A DNA stretch of 64,000 nucleotides. Origin: Candidatus Denitrolinea symbiosum. Lineage in GTDB: Bacteria > Chloroflexota > Anaerolineae > Anaerolineales > Villigracilaceae. Location of the stretch: positions 1,178,001 through 1,242,000 of the forward strand of contig BLAA01000001.1 of assembly GCA_017312345.1 (NCBI GenBank), read 5' to 3'. The stretch's first letter is position 1, and each line of letters begins with the position of its first letter. The notes below the pieces were generated by a model. The model was given only the letters and a program-made list of their open reading frames with translations. It searched no databases and was not told the origin of the DNA. This document shows, in pieces, positions 50,086 through 58,683 of the stretch. Both the position numbers and the translations under genes were made by a program.

Positions 50086-50856
50086 ATGTCCCCAAAAATC
50101 ATCTGCATTGCCAATCAAAAAGGCGGCGTGGGCAAGACCACCACAGCCGTTTCGCTTGCCCACAACCTGGCGCAAAAAGGGAAGCGTGTCCTGTTGATCG
50201 ACCTGGATCCGCAAGGCCAGTGCGCCACCACCTTGGGACGCGGCCTGGAGCCGGGCGCGTTCTACCTGCTCACGATGGGAACGACTCCGCCCGAGACCAG
50301 CTTCATTCGCTCCTGGATTCGCTCCACCGGACGGAACGGAATGTGGCTTCTAGCCGGCGACCAACAAACCATGGCCGCCCAGATCGTGCTGAACGCCCAG
50401 GACAAACCCATCTCTTCGATCCGAAATTCCATCAACCGTTTCTTCAAAGAGGAACTGAACTACATCCTGTTCGACACCGCTCCCAGCGTGGGCGGTATCC
50501 AGGAGCGCGCGGTGTGGGCGGCCGATCTGGTCATCGTGCCCACCGCCACTGAATTCCTGTCCTCGGATGGATTGGCCAAAGTTCTGCACATGTTGAGTGT
50601 CTTGCAGGAGAAGAAAGGCTGGCGCGGGAATCTACTGGGCATCCTGCCCACCTTCTATGATGAGACCACACGCGAGAGCCAGGCCACGATGGAGGATTTG
50701 CAGAAGCGCTTTCCAAACAGTCTCCTGCCTCCCATCCACCGTTCCACCCTGCTGCGCGAGTGTGTCTCCCAGGGACAAAGCATTTTCGAATTCGATCCAC
50801 TCTGCCGGGCAGCCAAGGAATATCAGGCCATCGCCCGGCTGGTGATGAAGTACTAG
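50086..50856 (+). CDS. parA: ParA-family partition ATPase
   Basis: The 256-residue protein has the deviant Walker A KGGVGKTTTAVSLAHNL (residues 10-26), the LLIDLDPQGQCATTLG motif and LFDTAPSVGGIQERA. ParA ATPases segregate plasmids, integrative elements or chromosomes by moving on the nucleoid. The gene lies directly before a DNA-binding-like partner, consistent with a parAB-type unit. No HTH domain precedes the ATPase, so it is of the smaller type Ib/Soj-like class in layout. Confidence 0.92.
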   Translation: MSPKIICIANQKGGVGKTTTAVSLAHNLAQKGKRVLLIDLDPQGQCATTLGRGLEPGAFYLLTMGTTPPETSFIRSWIRSTGRNGMWLLAGDQQTMAAQIVLNAQDKPISSIRNSINRFFKEELNYILFDTAPSVGGIQERAVWAADLVIVPTATEFLSSDGLAKVLHMLSVLQEKKGWRGNLLGILPTFYDETTRESQATMEDLQKRFPNSLLPPIHRSTLLRECVSQGQSIFEFDPLCRAAKEYQAIARLVMKY

Positions 50857-50865
50857 GAGGCAGCC

Positions 50866-51462
50866 ATGTCCAAAAGACGCGATCCGTTTGCTTCCTCCGA
50901 AACCCCAAACGTCCCACCCAATGCCAGCGTCTACGACTCCCTGCGTGTGGCGGAAGAACGCACGCGCAACCGCCAGTGGGAACGCGATCACCAAAACCAA
51001 AAAGTGGTGTATCGCGGCGTGGAACCGAAACTGGCGTTGAAGGTCAAGAACATCGCCGGCGAACTGCACGTTCCCGAAGGCGAGGTGGCGCGCGCCTTGA
51101 TCGAGCATGCCCTGCGCGCCTATGAGCGCAGCGAACTGGATCTCTGCCCGAGACCCGATCCGGAGCGCATACGCATGACCTTGTTTCCATCGTCGGACTC
51201 TGCACGGTTTTCCAGCCACCCAAAGAAATCGAAACATCACAAAGGCGGCTGGCGCGTCATCACCACCTGGCGCGGTTTTCCTCCCGAACTCAAAGGGGAA
51301 CTTTCAGCGCTGGCATCCGATGCGGGCTTGAACGTGCCGATCGGGGAATTGATCACAGCCTTGTTGCGTCATGGCTTGCAGGCGTATGAAAGCGGGCTAC
51401 TCAAGCTCGAAGCGGTCCCTGCAGCCACAACGTTCACATTGGCTCAGGAAGGGCAAAAATGA
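50866..51462 (+). CDS. ParA partner with duplicated RHH-like block
   Basis: The 198-residue protein starts 9 bp after parA. Two blocks align: YRGVEPKLALKVKNIAGEL with HVPEGEVARALIEHALRAYE (about residues 44-85), and WRGFPPELKGELSALASDA with LNVPIGELITALLRHGLQAYE (about 138-178). Each looks like strand-helix-helix, so it may be a ribbon-helix-helix DNA-binding protein made as a tandem dimer. It is not a canonical ParB. It is the likely centromere-binding partner; that is inferred from position. Confidence 0.65.
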   Translation: MSKRRDPFASSETPNVPPNASVYDSLRVAEERTRNRQWERDHQNQKVVYRGVEPKLALKVKNIAGELHVPEGEVARALIEHALRAYERSELDLCPRPDPERIRMTLFPSSDSARFSSHPKKSKHHKGGWRVITTWRGFPPELKGELSALASDAGLNVPIGELITALLRHGLQAYESGLLKLEAVPAATTFTLAQEGQK

Positions 51463-51669
51463 ATTCGGCGCGAAATCCATTTTGCTTTCCACCTGCGAAC
51501 CCAAGCGTAGGCGGCAGAGACAACGCGCCGCCTGCAACCTGTCCGCGCTCCGCCTACGCTTCCGCTTACCTTGCCGCCTGCGTTGAAGTCACAGGAAGCC
51601 CCAGGACGAATGTTTGCATGGGAGTCTGGCCTGGAGAACCTTCGGCATTTTTCCACGCGGGACATTGAC

Positions 51670-53586
51670 ATGAATCCTCAAGAGATTTGGGAATCAGCGC
51701 TGGCACAACTCCAACAGGAAATGCCGCGCGCCTCCTTCGAGACATGGGTGCGCGATACGGATGTGTTGTCCCTGGAACATAACCTAATCACCGTTTCAGC
51801 GCGCAATGCCTATGCCCGCGACTGGCTCAGTTCGCGGCTGACGAATCGCGTCCAGCGCATCCTGCAGGATCTTTTGCAGAAGCTCATTACGGTTCGGTTT
51901 GTAGCGGCGGAGGCCGAGGAAGAAGTCGAATCCGAGGAGGAAGCGCCAGAAGCAGAGATCGCCATCGAACCCGTGCACTGGTTGGATTACGACCAGATCG
52001 TCCAGCCTCACAAACAAGTGGTGGTGAAGGGCTACCTGCGCAGACTCGCGATGGAGATCGGGCCGAAGGCGATCTGGTTGTACATCGGCTTTCACCAGGC
52101 CGCCTGGAAAGCCAATGCGCGCGGCAACCATACGGCTTTGCACAGCCGCGAGGTGATGCGTTTCAGCGGTTTAAGTTTTGGCGCCTTTTGGCGGCTGTTG
52201 CGAAACAAGGAAACCCACTCCCAACTCAACGGCCTGGTACAGCGCATGGATCCACCGCAGGAACGCAAATATCGGCGCGGGCGGGATGGCCGCCCCCATC
52301 GCGCGCCGGTCCGTTACCAGGTTTGCATGACGCCGCGCCTGACGCGCGCCGATTCTGCCGCGGTGTATACGCGTTTGAAAAGTTTGCTGCTGGACGGGGC
52401 TTCGGCGCTAACTGCCTTACAGACATTACTGGCCATGGAAAACGTGATGGAACTGCTTCGGCCAGCAACCGGGGAAGAGACGCTCTGCCCCGATACTGTG
52501 ATGGATATGGCGCGCCTGGTAACGGGTGAAAACCTTTCCCCTGAAATCGAGCGCCTGGCGCAGGAGTTGCACCGCAGGATCATCAACAGTCTGGGCGACA
52601 TCCACCTCACGCATTATTTCATCGAACAGGTCATCCAATCCCACAACCTCACGCCGGCGCAGGCTTGGCTGATTACGATAGCGCGCGACATGGCCTTTAT
52701 CAATTCACGCACCGGCGAGCGACGTGAGGTGGTGACGTTCAAACGCGGCTATCGCGACATGGCGGAACTGGTGGGATCCAAACGCTATAAGACCATCCAG
52801 GCCTGGCTTCATCCGGTTTGGAAGGCACAGCAACGCGGCGGCGATCTCACCCATTTTCTGCAGGAACAACCACACCTCGATCATGATTATCCAGACCTGC
52901 GCGTCGAGAGCATGCCGCGCACCTTTCGTGTGCTTTTGGATGAGCCGCTGGACGCGAATGGAAGTATTAGGCTGGACGCGAATGGGAGTCATATGGCGGA
53001 CGCGAATGGCAGTCATAGCTGGACGCGAATGGAAGCATTAGTGGACGCGAATGGAAGCAATATGGTGGACGCGAATGGCAGTGTTTTAAACTCTTTTAAA
53101 CACCCCAGAAACACCAACAAGAAAAACACTCCCACCACCGAACACACGAATGCAAAAGCGGCGGAGGCGGCGGGGATTGCACCTCAGTTTTGGGAACTCG
53201 AGTCGTTGCTCCAACAAAACGATGTCCACCCCAAAGTGCAACGCGAACTCATGGAGATGCAGGCTTCTGTGCATGCCTTTGTATCATGGGTGTTGTACGT
53301 CGCCAGTCCACAAAGCGGAAACCTGTCCGACCCGTTGGGCTATGCCCTCAGCCGTCTGCGCGAGCATCCGCTGAAAGAAGCGCGTGGCGTCTTCCGTCAG
53401 TTTGCCGATCTGCCGCCCATGGAACTTCTGGGGTTGATCGATTCCACCTCCTCCGGCGGATACCAATTGCCCCCAACCTATGACCATCCCCTGGCGCCCG
53501 CCTGGAAAAAGGCGATGGGTTCGAGCAACCATCGCTTGCCGGCGGTGCGCGCCATTTTGTTCGGAGAACGAAACGAGGAGAGTTGA
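51670..53586 (+). CDS. Replication-initiator-like protein with DnaA domain I
   Basis: The 638-residue protein begins MNPQEIWESALAQLQQEMPRASFETWVRDTDVLSLEHNLITVSARNAYARDWLSSRL, a match to DnaA N-terminal domain I, which in DnaA recruits helicase. The AAA+ domain of DnaA is missing; instead there is a winged-helix-like part (about residues 115-400) as in plasmid Rep proteins. The C-terminal third contains DANGS repeats (about 430-475) made by iteron-like DNA repeats. ATG 51670 is chosen; ATG 51610 with an AGGA site would add 20 residues. The 207 bp before it hold an inverted-repeat-rich leader. Confidence 0.75.
   Translation: MNPQEIWESALAQLQQEMPRASFETWVRDTDVLSLEHNLITVSARNAYARDWLSSRLTNRVQRILQDLLQKLITVRFVAAEAEEEVESEEEAPEAEIAIEPVHWLDYDQIVQPHKQVVVKGYLRRLAMEIGPKAIWLYIGFHQAAWKANARGNHTALHSREVMRFSGLSFGAFWRLLRNKETHSQLNGLVQRMDPPQERKYRRGRDGRPHRAPVRYQVCMTPRLTRADSAAVYTRLKSLLLDGASALTALQTLLAMENVMELLRPATGEETLCPDTVMDMARLVTGENLSPEIERLAQELHRRIINSLGDIHLTHYFIEQVIQSHNLTPAQAWLITIARDMAFINSRTGERREVVTFKRGYRDMAELVGSKRYKTIQAWLHPVWKAQQRGGDLTHFLQEQPHLDHDYPDLRVESMPRTFRVLLDEPLDANGSIRLDANGSHMADANGSHSWTRMEALVDANGSNMVDANGSVLNSFKHPRNTNKKNTPTTEHTNAKAAEAAGIAPQFWELESLLQQNDVHPKVQRELMEMQASVHAFVSWVLYVASPQSGNLSDPLGYALSRLREHPLKEARGVFRQFADLPPMELLGLIDSTSSGGYQLPPTYDHPLAPAWKKAMGSSNHRLPAVRAILFGERNEES
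52950..53083 (+). repeat. Six iteron-like direct repeats (GGACGCGAATGG)
   Basis: The invariant word GGACGCGAATGG, followed by (A/G/C)AG, starts at 52950, 52974, 52998, 53021, 53043 and 53067. Spacings are 24, 24, 23, 22 and 24 bp. The fourth copy is read in another frame (WTRMEA) than the others (DANGS), so the DNA and not the peptide is conserved. An AT-rich stretch (TTTTAAACTCTTTTAAAC) follows at 53083-53100. Together they look like a replication origin. Confidence 0.75.
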
Positions 53587-53588
53587 CC

Positions 53589-54710
53589 ATGCGTTTGCAA
53601 TTCCTGATCGATTCAGTTGAGCGCTCTTTTGGCGCCATGTTGATGCGCGATCTCAAAGAAGATGTTCTGGCCTTTATCTACCCGACTGCGGCAACGCGCA
53701 CCTTCCACACATTTTTCTGCCCGCCGTTACGAATCGTAGCCATGAACGCCAAGGGCGAGATCCTGTTTGATGAAGTCATTTCGAAATGGAGGTTTGTGAA
53801 ATTGCCTGCCTGCCAGTATGTGATCGAGACCGGTCCCAAAGTGAACTATCACCCGTTCATTCCCACCATCCTCAAGGTCGCGCCGGACCTGCCACAGACC
53901 GGCGCGCTGGATGCTAGCCTAAGAATGGACAGCCTGCTATTCGCATTGTTGGCAGAGGCCGTGGCTGACATCCGCCGCATCCGCGAGGCGCACCAAGGGG
54001 AGGTCAAACCAGACATCCAAAGAAAAAAATTCGAGGTGTGGGAGCGCGGGCAGATCGTGAGTTCGGCTGGGTTCCTGTTGGAATTCTCGCGCGCCTGGAA
54101 TTTACCGGTTGGAGCCGTGCGTCTGTCCCGTTCGGTGCTCCAAGCCGAGGAACCCTATCTTGAAGAACTGGTGGCGGCTTCGGTAGCCGGGATTCCCTGG
54201 CGACACGTATTCCCGAACGCCTGCCTGCGTTGCGGCAAGCCGGGTTCGTGGCGCTCGATCCTGCAACCGAGTCCCAAGGCGCCGGTGGAACAGACTTGGC
54301 GTTACCAGCGGCCGGAGAATGCCGTGCCGCTCTGCCACCATTGCACAGAGACGCTCGAATTATTGCGCCGCGCGGACCTACAAACCGATCTGGCCTGGGG
54401 CTTGTGGGGACCGCGCTTCGAGTCCTTTTGGCAGTGGCATAAAGCATCGCTCGAAAACCGTTTGCCGGATTGGGACTCATGCTCTAATCCTTTGTGGCCG
54501 CCGGAATATTGTGGGGAGACCTGGGAGACCGGCAGCGGTTCGTTGCAACATGCCGAGCCGCGCCCGCCGCATGGGATAGTGCGCGGCGAGCAACACGAGG
54601 CTGCCATGCGTCGCGTCCTGTTCCATAAACGTTTCCGTGGGCGACAGCCGGGCGAGACCCATCTGCAGAGATTGCTAGACTTCCGGTTCGAATCCTCTGA
54701 AGGAGATTGA
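53589..54710 (+). CDS. Hypothetical protein with zinc ribbon
   Basis: A 373-residue protein of no recognised family. A C-terminal CLRCGKPGSW...CHHCTETLELL (about residues 215-262) is a four-cysteine zinc ribbon-like site. The N-terminal half is a mixed domain (LQFLIDSVERSFGAMLMRDLKEDVLAFIYPTAATRTFHTFFCPPLRI). ATG 53589 is preferred to a TTG at 53583; it starts 2 bp after the initiator gene stop, so the two are coupled. A role in replication or its control is possible. Confidence 0.6.
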   Translation: MRLQFLIDSVERSFGAMLMRDLKEDVLAFIYPTAATRTFHTFFCPPLRIVAMNAKGEILFDEVISKWRFVKLPACQYVIETGPKVNYHPFIPTILKVAPDLPQTGALDASLRMDSLLFALLAEAVADIRRIREAHQGEVKPDIQRKKFEVWERGQIVSSAGFLLEFSRAWNLPVGAVRLSRSVLQAEEPYLEELVAASVAGIPWRHVFPNACLRCGKPGSWRSILQPSPKAPVEQTWRYQRPENAVPLCHHCTETLELLRRADLQTDLAWGLWGPRFESFWQWHKASLENRLPDWDSCSNPLWPPEYCGETWETGSGSLQHAEPRPPHGIVRGEQHEAAMRRVLFHKRFRGRQPGETHLQRLLDFRFESSEGD

Positions 54711-54713
54711 ACC

Positions 54714-55595
54714 ATGACCCTGCTCGCCTTTCTCGGCGCGCTCAGTTTGAGCGTGCTGGCTTTTGAACTCTTGTCCACCTTCCAAAACGCATTCAGCATG
54801 TTTGGCAATAACCGCCTGATGAGTCTTTCCACCTCCTCCACAACGAAGCGCCGTTCCACGTGGGAAGCCTTGCTGGTGGCGATCCTTCCCGGACGTTTTG
54901 ATCCCGAACAAGCCAGGAACATGACGGATGTGATCAGCCTGCTGCGGCGCGCCGGCTATCCATACGATACGCCCGGTGAATTCTACGCCGTGGCCATGCG
55001 CGACTTCTCGCTGTATCTGGCAGTGGGAGGACTCTTGGCTGGCGCTCTGGCTGCCATGAATATTTTGGCAGCTGCGCCGGTGGTCGCCTTGATCTTTGTC
55101 TTGCTGGGATTGCGCCGTCCGTATGTGCGCTTGAAGACGCTGGCAAAGAAACGCGCCGAGTCCCTACGCAACAACATGCTGATCGGTTTGTCCGTATTGA
55201 GCGCCCTGCTCTCCTCCGGCGTGGGTGTGCAGGAAGCGTTGCGGCGCGCCTCGGCGGTGGGCGGGCCGTTCTGCAATTTGTTGGGATTGCTCGTGGCGCG
55301 TATGGAGGTGGATGACTTTACCAAGGCGGTGGAGATCACGCGCGCCCATCTGCCCGATTCGAACGATGTGGAAGCCAATCTCTTTCTACGCGACATCTAC
55401 GACTTCTTCGCCAACAACCGTCCGGTGTTATCAAGCGTGCAAGGTTTGCAGGAGTCGGTCCATCGCGCCGTAGTGGAACTGACCGAGTCGCGCGCCGCGC
55501 TCGTGCGCCAGCGCGCCGGCCTATTCGGGGTGCTGGCGGTGGTGGGCCTGGTGCTGTCCATCCTGGCGCCGTTCATTGGGGCAGGGATGATTTAG
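54714..55595 (+). CDS. TadC/GspF-like membrane protein
   Basis: The 293-residue protein has an N-terminal span, a central pair of spans (LYLAVGGLLAGALAAMNILAAAPVVALIFVLLGLRRPYVRLKTLAKKRAESLRNNMLIGLSVLSALLSSGVGVQEALRRASAVGG) and a C-terminal span (GLFGVLAVVGLVLSILAPFIG). The LSALLSSGVGVQEALRRA part matches the type II secretion F / TadC domain, the inner-membrane platform of Tad pili. No TadA ATPase is in view, so the rest of a pilus or DNA-transfer machine may lie to the right or be encoded elsewhere. Confidence 0.72.
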   Translation: MTLLAFLGALSLSVLAFELLSTFQNAFSMFGNNRLMSLSTSSTTKRRSTWEALLVAILPGRFDPEQARNMTDVISLLRRAGYPYDTPGEFYAVAMRDFSLYLAVGGLLAGALAAMNILAAAPVVALIFVLLGLRRPYVRLKTLAKKRAESLRNNMLIGLSVLSALLSSGVGVQEALRRASAVGGPFCNLLGLLVARMEVDDFTKAVEITRAHLPDSNDVEANLFLRDIYDFFANNRPVLSSVQGLQESVHRAVVELTESRAALVRQRAGLFGVLAVVGLVLSILAPFIGAGMI

Positions 55596-55636
55596 AAGTA
55601 GACCTGAAACCAACTGTTGCGTTTCCACCATCCTCC

Positions 55637-57088
55637 ATGAAAAATATTTTCCATAGCATTTTACAAAACTGCCTGTGGCGAGGAATACTGTACTGGTGCT
55701 TCGCCCTGGCTTTGGCCGCCGGCGTTTTTTTCTTCATGCGTTATATGACCGCCTGCTGGCAACTGACTGATCTCCCCGGCGTACCGCCGGCTTATTGTGC
55801 GCGTGGAATTGAAAAACCGTTCGAGCCGGTTACCAACATCGCTACAAGCGAACCCGGCACAGAGATTCCGACTGAAGTCCCCGCGCCGGGGGTAGACATG
55901 CCTCAATGGGATGGAGGCAGCCGTATCAACATCGCCTTCTTCGGTTTACGCGGCGGGGACATCCGCGACGAGGGGTGTCCGGCCTGTACCGACACCATTA
56001 TTCTGCTCACCATTGACCCCATCAGCAAGACGGCTGGCATGTTGTCCATCCCGCGCGATCTGTGGGTGGCCATCCCGGGCTTTGGGCACAGCCGCATCAA
56101 CACTGCCTGGACGATTGGGCAGGGCGCCAAACTGCCGGGCGGCGGACCGGGGCTGGCGATGGAGACCGTATCGCAGTTGATCGGCGTTCCTGTGCATTAC
56201 TACGTGCAGGTGGATTTTGGGACCTTCGTTTCGTTCATCAATCTCATCGGCGGGATCGACGTGTATGTGGAGCAACGCATGGTACTGGACCCAACTGGTT
56301 CCGGACAGGATCATTTTGTGCTTCAACCCGGCGACGTCCGCCACCTGACTGGCAAACGCGCCCTGGCGTACGCACGCTGCCGTTCCGAGTCCCAGGGATG
56401 TAGCGACGGGGATGTCGGACGCGCCAGACGGCAACAACAAGTCATCCTTGCGATCCGGGATAAGGTGTTCGATCCCTCCACCTTTTCAAAACTCCTTATC
56501 CAAGCCCCGGCGCTCTACACCGAATTTTCCTCCGGCATTCATACGAATCTATCTCTCGAAGATGCAATAAAACTGGCGGTGATGGCAAGTGAAATTCCAC
56601 TTGGAAATATCCGCCAGGGCGTGATCGATAACAACATGGCTGTCTTTGCCGAGACCACCCTGGACGGCGTACCCGCCAGCGTGCTGCGACCTGTTCCCGA
56701 TTTAATCCGTGTCCTGCGGGATGAGATCTTCACCATTGACGGCCCGGTCTCCCCGCTTGCACAGGGCGATCTGGTTACGCTCATGCAATCCGAATCAGCG
56801 CGGGTACGGGTGACGAACAACACCTACACGGCGGAACTGGCAAGGCGCACCGCGAATTTCCTGCAAGCGCAGGGCGTGCAGGTCACGGAGATTGGCGTGC
56901 CGACTGGCGACGCATCACAGACCATGTTAATCATTTACTCGCCCAGGTTGTATTCCTTGAAGTATCTGACGGAGTTATTCGGCCTCACCAGTTATCAGAT
57001 CGTCATGAAACCCGACCCGACCGCGAGTGTGGACATAGAAATTCGCCTCGGCGAGGATTGGGTGGGCAAACTACCAGAGGGATATTAG
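55637..57088 (+). CDS. LytR-CpsA-Psr (LCP) family protein
   Basis: A 483-residue protein with an N-terminal span (ILYWCFALALAAGVFFFMRYM) and an LCP domain: RINIAFFGLRGGDIRDEGCPACTDTIILLTIDPISKTAGMLSIPRDLWVAIPGFGHSRINTAW and FGTFVSFINLIGGIDVYV. Catalytic Asp and Arg residues (DT, PRDLW, R in CRSESQG) are present. LCP enzymes attach glycopolymers to peptidoglycan or proteins. A C-terminal LytR_C-like domain (SESARVRVTNNTY) follows. Its presence on a mobile element is unusual. A terminator follows the gene. Confidence 0.88.
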   Translation: MKNIFHSILQNCLWRGILYWCFALALAAGVFFFMRYMTACWQLTDLPGVPPAYCARGIEKPFEPVTNIATSEPGTEIPTEVPAPGVDMPQWDGGSRINIAFFGLRGGDIRDEGCPACTDTIILLTIDPISKTAGMLSIPRDLWVAIPGFGHSRINTAWTIGQGAKLPGGGPGLAMETVSQLIGVPVHYYVQVDFGTFVSFINLIGGIDVYVEQRMVLDPTGSGQDHFVLQPGDVRHLTGKRALAYARCRSESQGCSDGDVGRARRQQQVILAIRDKVFDPSTFSKLLIQAPALYTEFSSGIHTNLSLEDAIKLAVMASEIPLGNIRQGVIDNNMAVFAETTLDGVPASVLRPVPDLIRVLRDEIFTIDGPVSPLAQGDLVTLMQSESARVRVTNNTYTAELARRTANFLQAQGVQVTEIGVPTGDASQTMLIIYSPRLYSLKYLTELFGLTSYQIVMKPDPTASVDIEIRLGEDWVGKLPEGY

Positions 57089-57143
57089 TGAAAATTACCG
57101 ACAGATACTTTTCTCCCCCGCTATTTCGCGGTACAATTTGAAT

Positions 57144-57192
57144 TGCCTAATCGCTTGGGTGCCCCCCTCACCCAGACATTAGGCACTTTTTA
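57144..57192 (+). terminator. Terminator near the Tn7-like insertion
   Basis: TGCCTAAT...TTGGGTG and CACCCA...ATTAGGCA form a long hairpin followed by CTTTTTAT. It ends the LCP transcript. The transposon is inserted 15 bp after the T-run. Confidence 0.85.
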
Positions 57193-57202
57193 TCGGGCAA
57201 GC

Positions 57203-57207
57203 ATGAA
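57203..57207 (+). repeat. Target site duplication, left copy (ATGAA)
   Basis: ATGAA directly before the TGTAAC transposon end; an identical ATGAA follows the other end at 62700-62704. Confidence 0.9.
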
Positions 57208-57254
57208 TGTAACTGGAAGCATAGTTTTGCCAAAACGGCAAAACTATGCTTCCA
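57208..57254. repeat. TniQ-side transposon end with two TnsB-type sites
   Basis: Two 18-bp sites in opposite orientation (TGGAAGCATAGTTTTGCC at 57214-57231 and its exact reverse complement at 57237-57254) with 5 bp between them. The first, outer site begins right after the TGTAAC tip. Confidence 0.88.
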
Positions 57255-57288
57255 ATAAGAATGATTTGCAAATGGCACAATAGGCAGG

Positions 57289-58683
57289 CTAATCGGCCAG
57301 TTCCAGTTCCTGAAGCGTTTCGCACCAGCATTGGGTTAGAAGAGGGGAGCGAAGCATACCCCGCCCTCCCAACAACGAGTCGACTCTTTTTGCGCTTGGA
57401 TAGAAGCCTTTCAAGTGGATTGTGAATATTGCCCGGCGAACTTTATCTTTCTGCTCTTCAAGTTTTTTCTCGGCTTGAGCTTTGCGGTAATTTTTGTAAC
57501 GGCTGGAGATCGCGTGGCTCAACTCAGGAAAATGTTCGCGGAGTTCCCTGGGTGAATAATTCAAACGCTTTGCAACGGTGCGCATGGATGGGGGTGGTTG
57601 CTCCTCACTTGCCAGGACAGTCTCCAAACTTTTCCGAATTTGGTCAACATCCAAAGGGATACGGCGGCGGCGTTTTTCGGTTGGATTGGGAATGTCTGGC
57701 AACGATTGGATTCTCAACTTGCCTAAATCAAGTGTCCCGGATTGCGAAGTGAACACGTCATAAAGAGAAACTCCACAACAATAGCACAAGCGCATAAGGG
57801 ATTCCATTTGCGGAATCTGCCTGCCTTGCTGCCAGGCAATCAAAGTGCGGCGCGAAAGTTGGAGTTGCGCGGCCATGATCCGCATACTGCCATCTGCGGC
57901 TTGCTGCCGATAAGCTGCGATCAGGTCAGAGATATTTCTCCGGTGAGGTGTAACGATCAAGTCTGGGTTGTGAGCAACCAACTCCCCAATCGAATCCGCC
58001 ACCCAAATTTGCCAGTTCCATTGTTCAGTTGTCCAGGGAATATCGGATGGATCAGCCGTAACGCCCAGCCATCTGGAGCACTTGGAACAATAGCCGGGAC
58101 GGAAATAAGATGCAAGCACAGGCAGGGTTGCCTTGCAATCTGGGTAGGGGCATTGCTCAAGAAGGATTCGTTGGTGACGTACGCACAGGGAGACAGCGCT
58201 CACATTCCAAAGCAGTGGTTCGTAGATTGGCCGTTCAGCGACTTGCCACTCCATGAAACAATCAGGACACCAGGCGCGATTCATCCTCAGCAGTCTTTGT
58301 TGGGTAAGCACGGAAGCCCAGGGCAGTAAAGTCAAAACTTGCAGATTCGTGCGGAGGGTCAAATGCTCCAAAGCCTGCGCCCAATCTCTAGCCAGGATGC
58401 CCATTCCGTTGAGAGCGCGCACCGCTTCTTTCCAGAATGAGCCCAAGGTGTTGCGAAATGGGTTGGATAAGTAATCCCGTTGTAGAAGAGGCAGCAACTC
58501 TTGAATCACCAAAGTGCGAAGAGACACACTGTGAGCATCTGCCAGGCGGGTCGTATAGCTTGTGAGACTCTCAATATTGGGAGTGCTCACTCCAAGTGGT
58601 TCGAGAGCGTAGAGCCTGCTGTGCTTTGGACGTGTGGTGAGATTCAAATCCCAGGTTTCACAAGGATCAAACAGAATGTTCAT
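57289..58683 (-). CDS. tniQ: TniQ family target-selection protein
   Basis: The 464-residue protein has the TniQ plan: an N-terminal helical part, two zinc fingers (WCPDCF...LCVRHQ; CPYPDC...CSKCSRWL, residues about 140-205), a helix-turn-helix region (AAQLQLSRRTLIAWQQGRQIPQMESLMRLCYCCGV) and a C-terminal basic domain with a further HTH-like part (PPPSMRTVAKRLNYSPRELREHFPELSHAISSRYKNYRK). TniQ/TnsD proteins pick the target for TnsC. The C-terminal region may recognise DNA directly. The start overlaps the tnsC stop by 4 bp. It is the only targeting protein in the element. Confidence 0.88.
   Translation of the reverse strand: MNILFDPCETWDLNLTTRPKHSRLYALEPLGVSTPNIESLTSYTTRLADAHSVSLRTLVIQELLPLLQRDYLSNPFRNTLGSFWKEAVRALNGMGILARDWAQALEHLTLRTNLQVLTLLPWASVLTQQRLLRMNRAWCPDCFMEWQVAERPIYEPLLWNVSAVSLCVRHQRILLEQCPYPDCKATLPVLASYFRPGYCSKCSRWLGVTADPSDIPWTTEQWNWQIWVADSIGELVAHNPDLIVTPHRRNISDLIAAYRQQAADGSMRIMAAQLQLSRRTLIAWQQGRQIPQMESLMRLCYCCGVSLYDVFTSQSGTLDLGKLRIQSLPDIPNPTEKRRRRIPLDVDQIRKSLETVLASEEQPPPSMRTVAKRLNYSPRELREHFPELSHAISSRYKNYRKAQAEKKLEEQKDKVRRAIFTIHLKGFYPSAKRVDSLLGGRGMLRSPLLTQCWCETLQELELAD

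Noticed and set aside
52950..53083. DANGS peptide repeats as a protein feature (cell-surface or linker repeat)
   Set aside because: One of six copies is in another reading frame, so the conserved unit is the DNA word, not the peptide.
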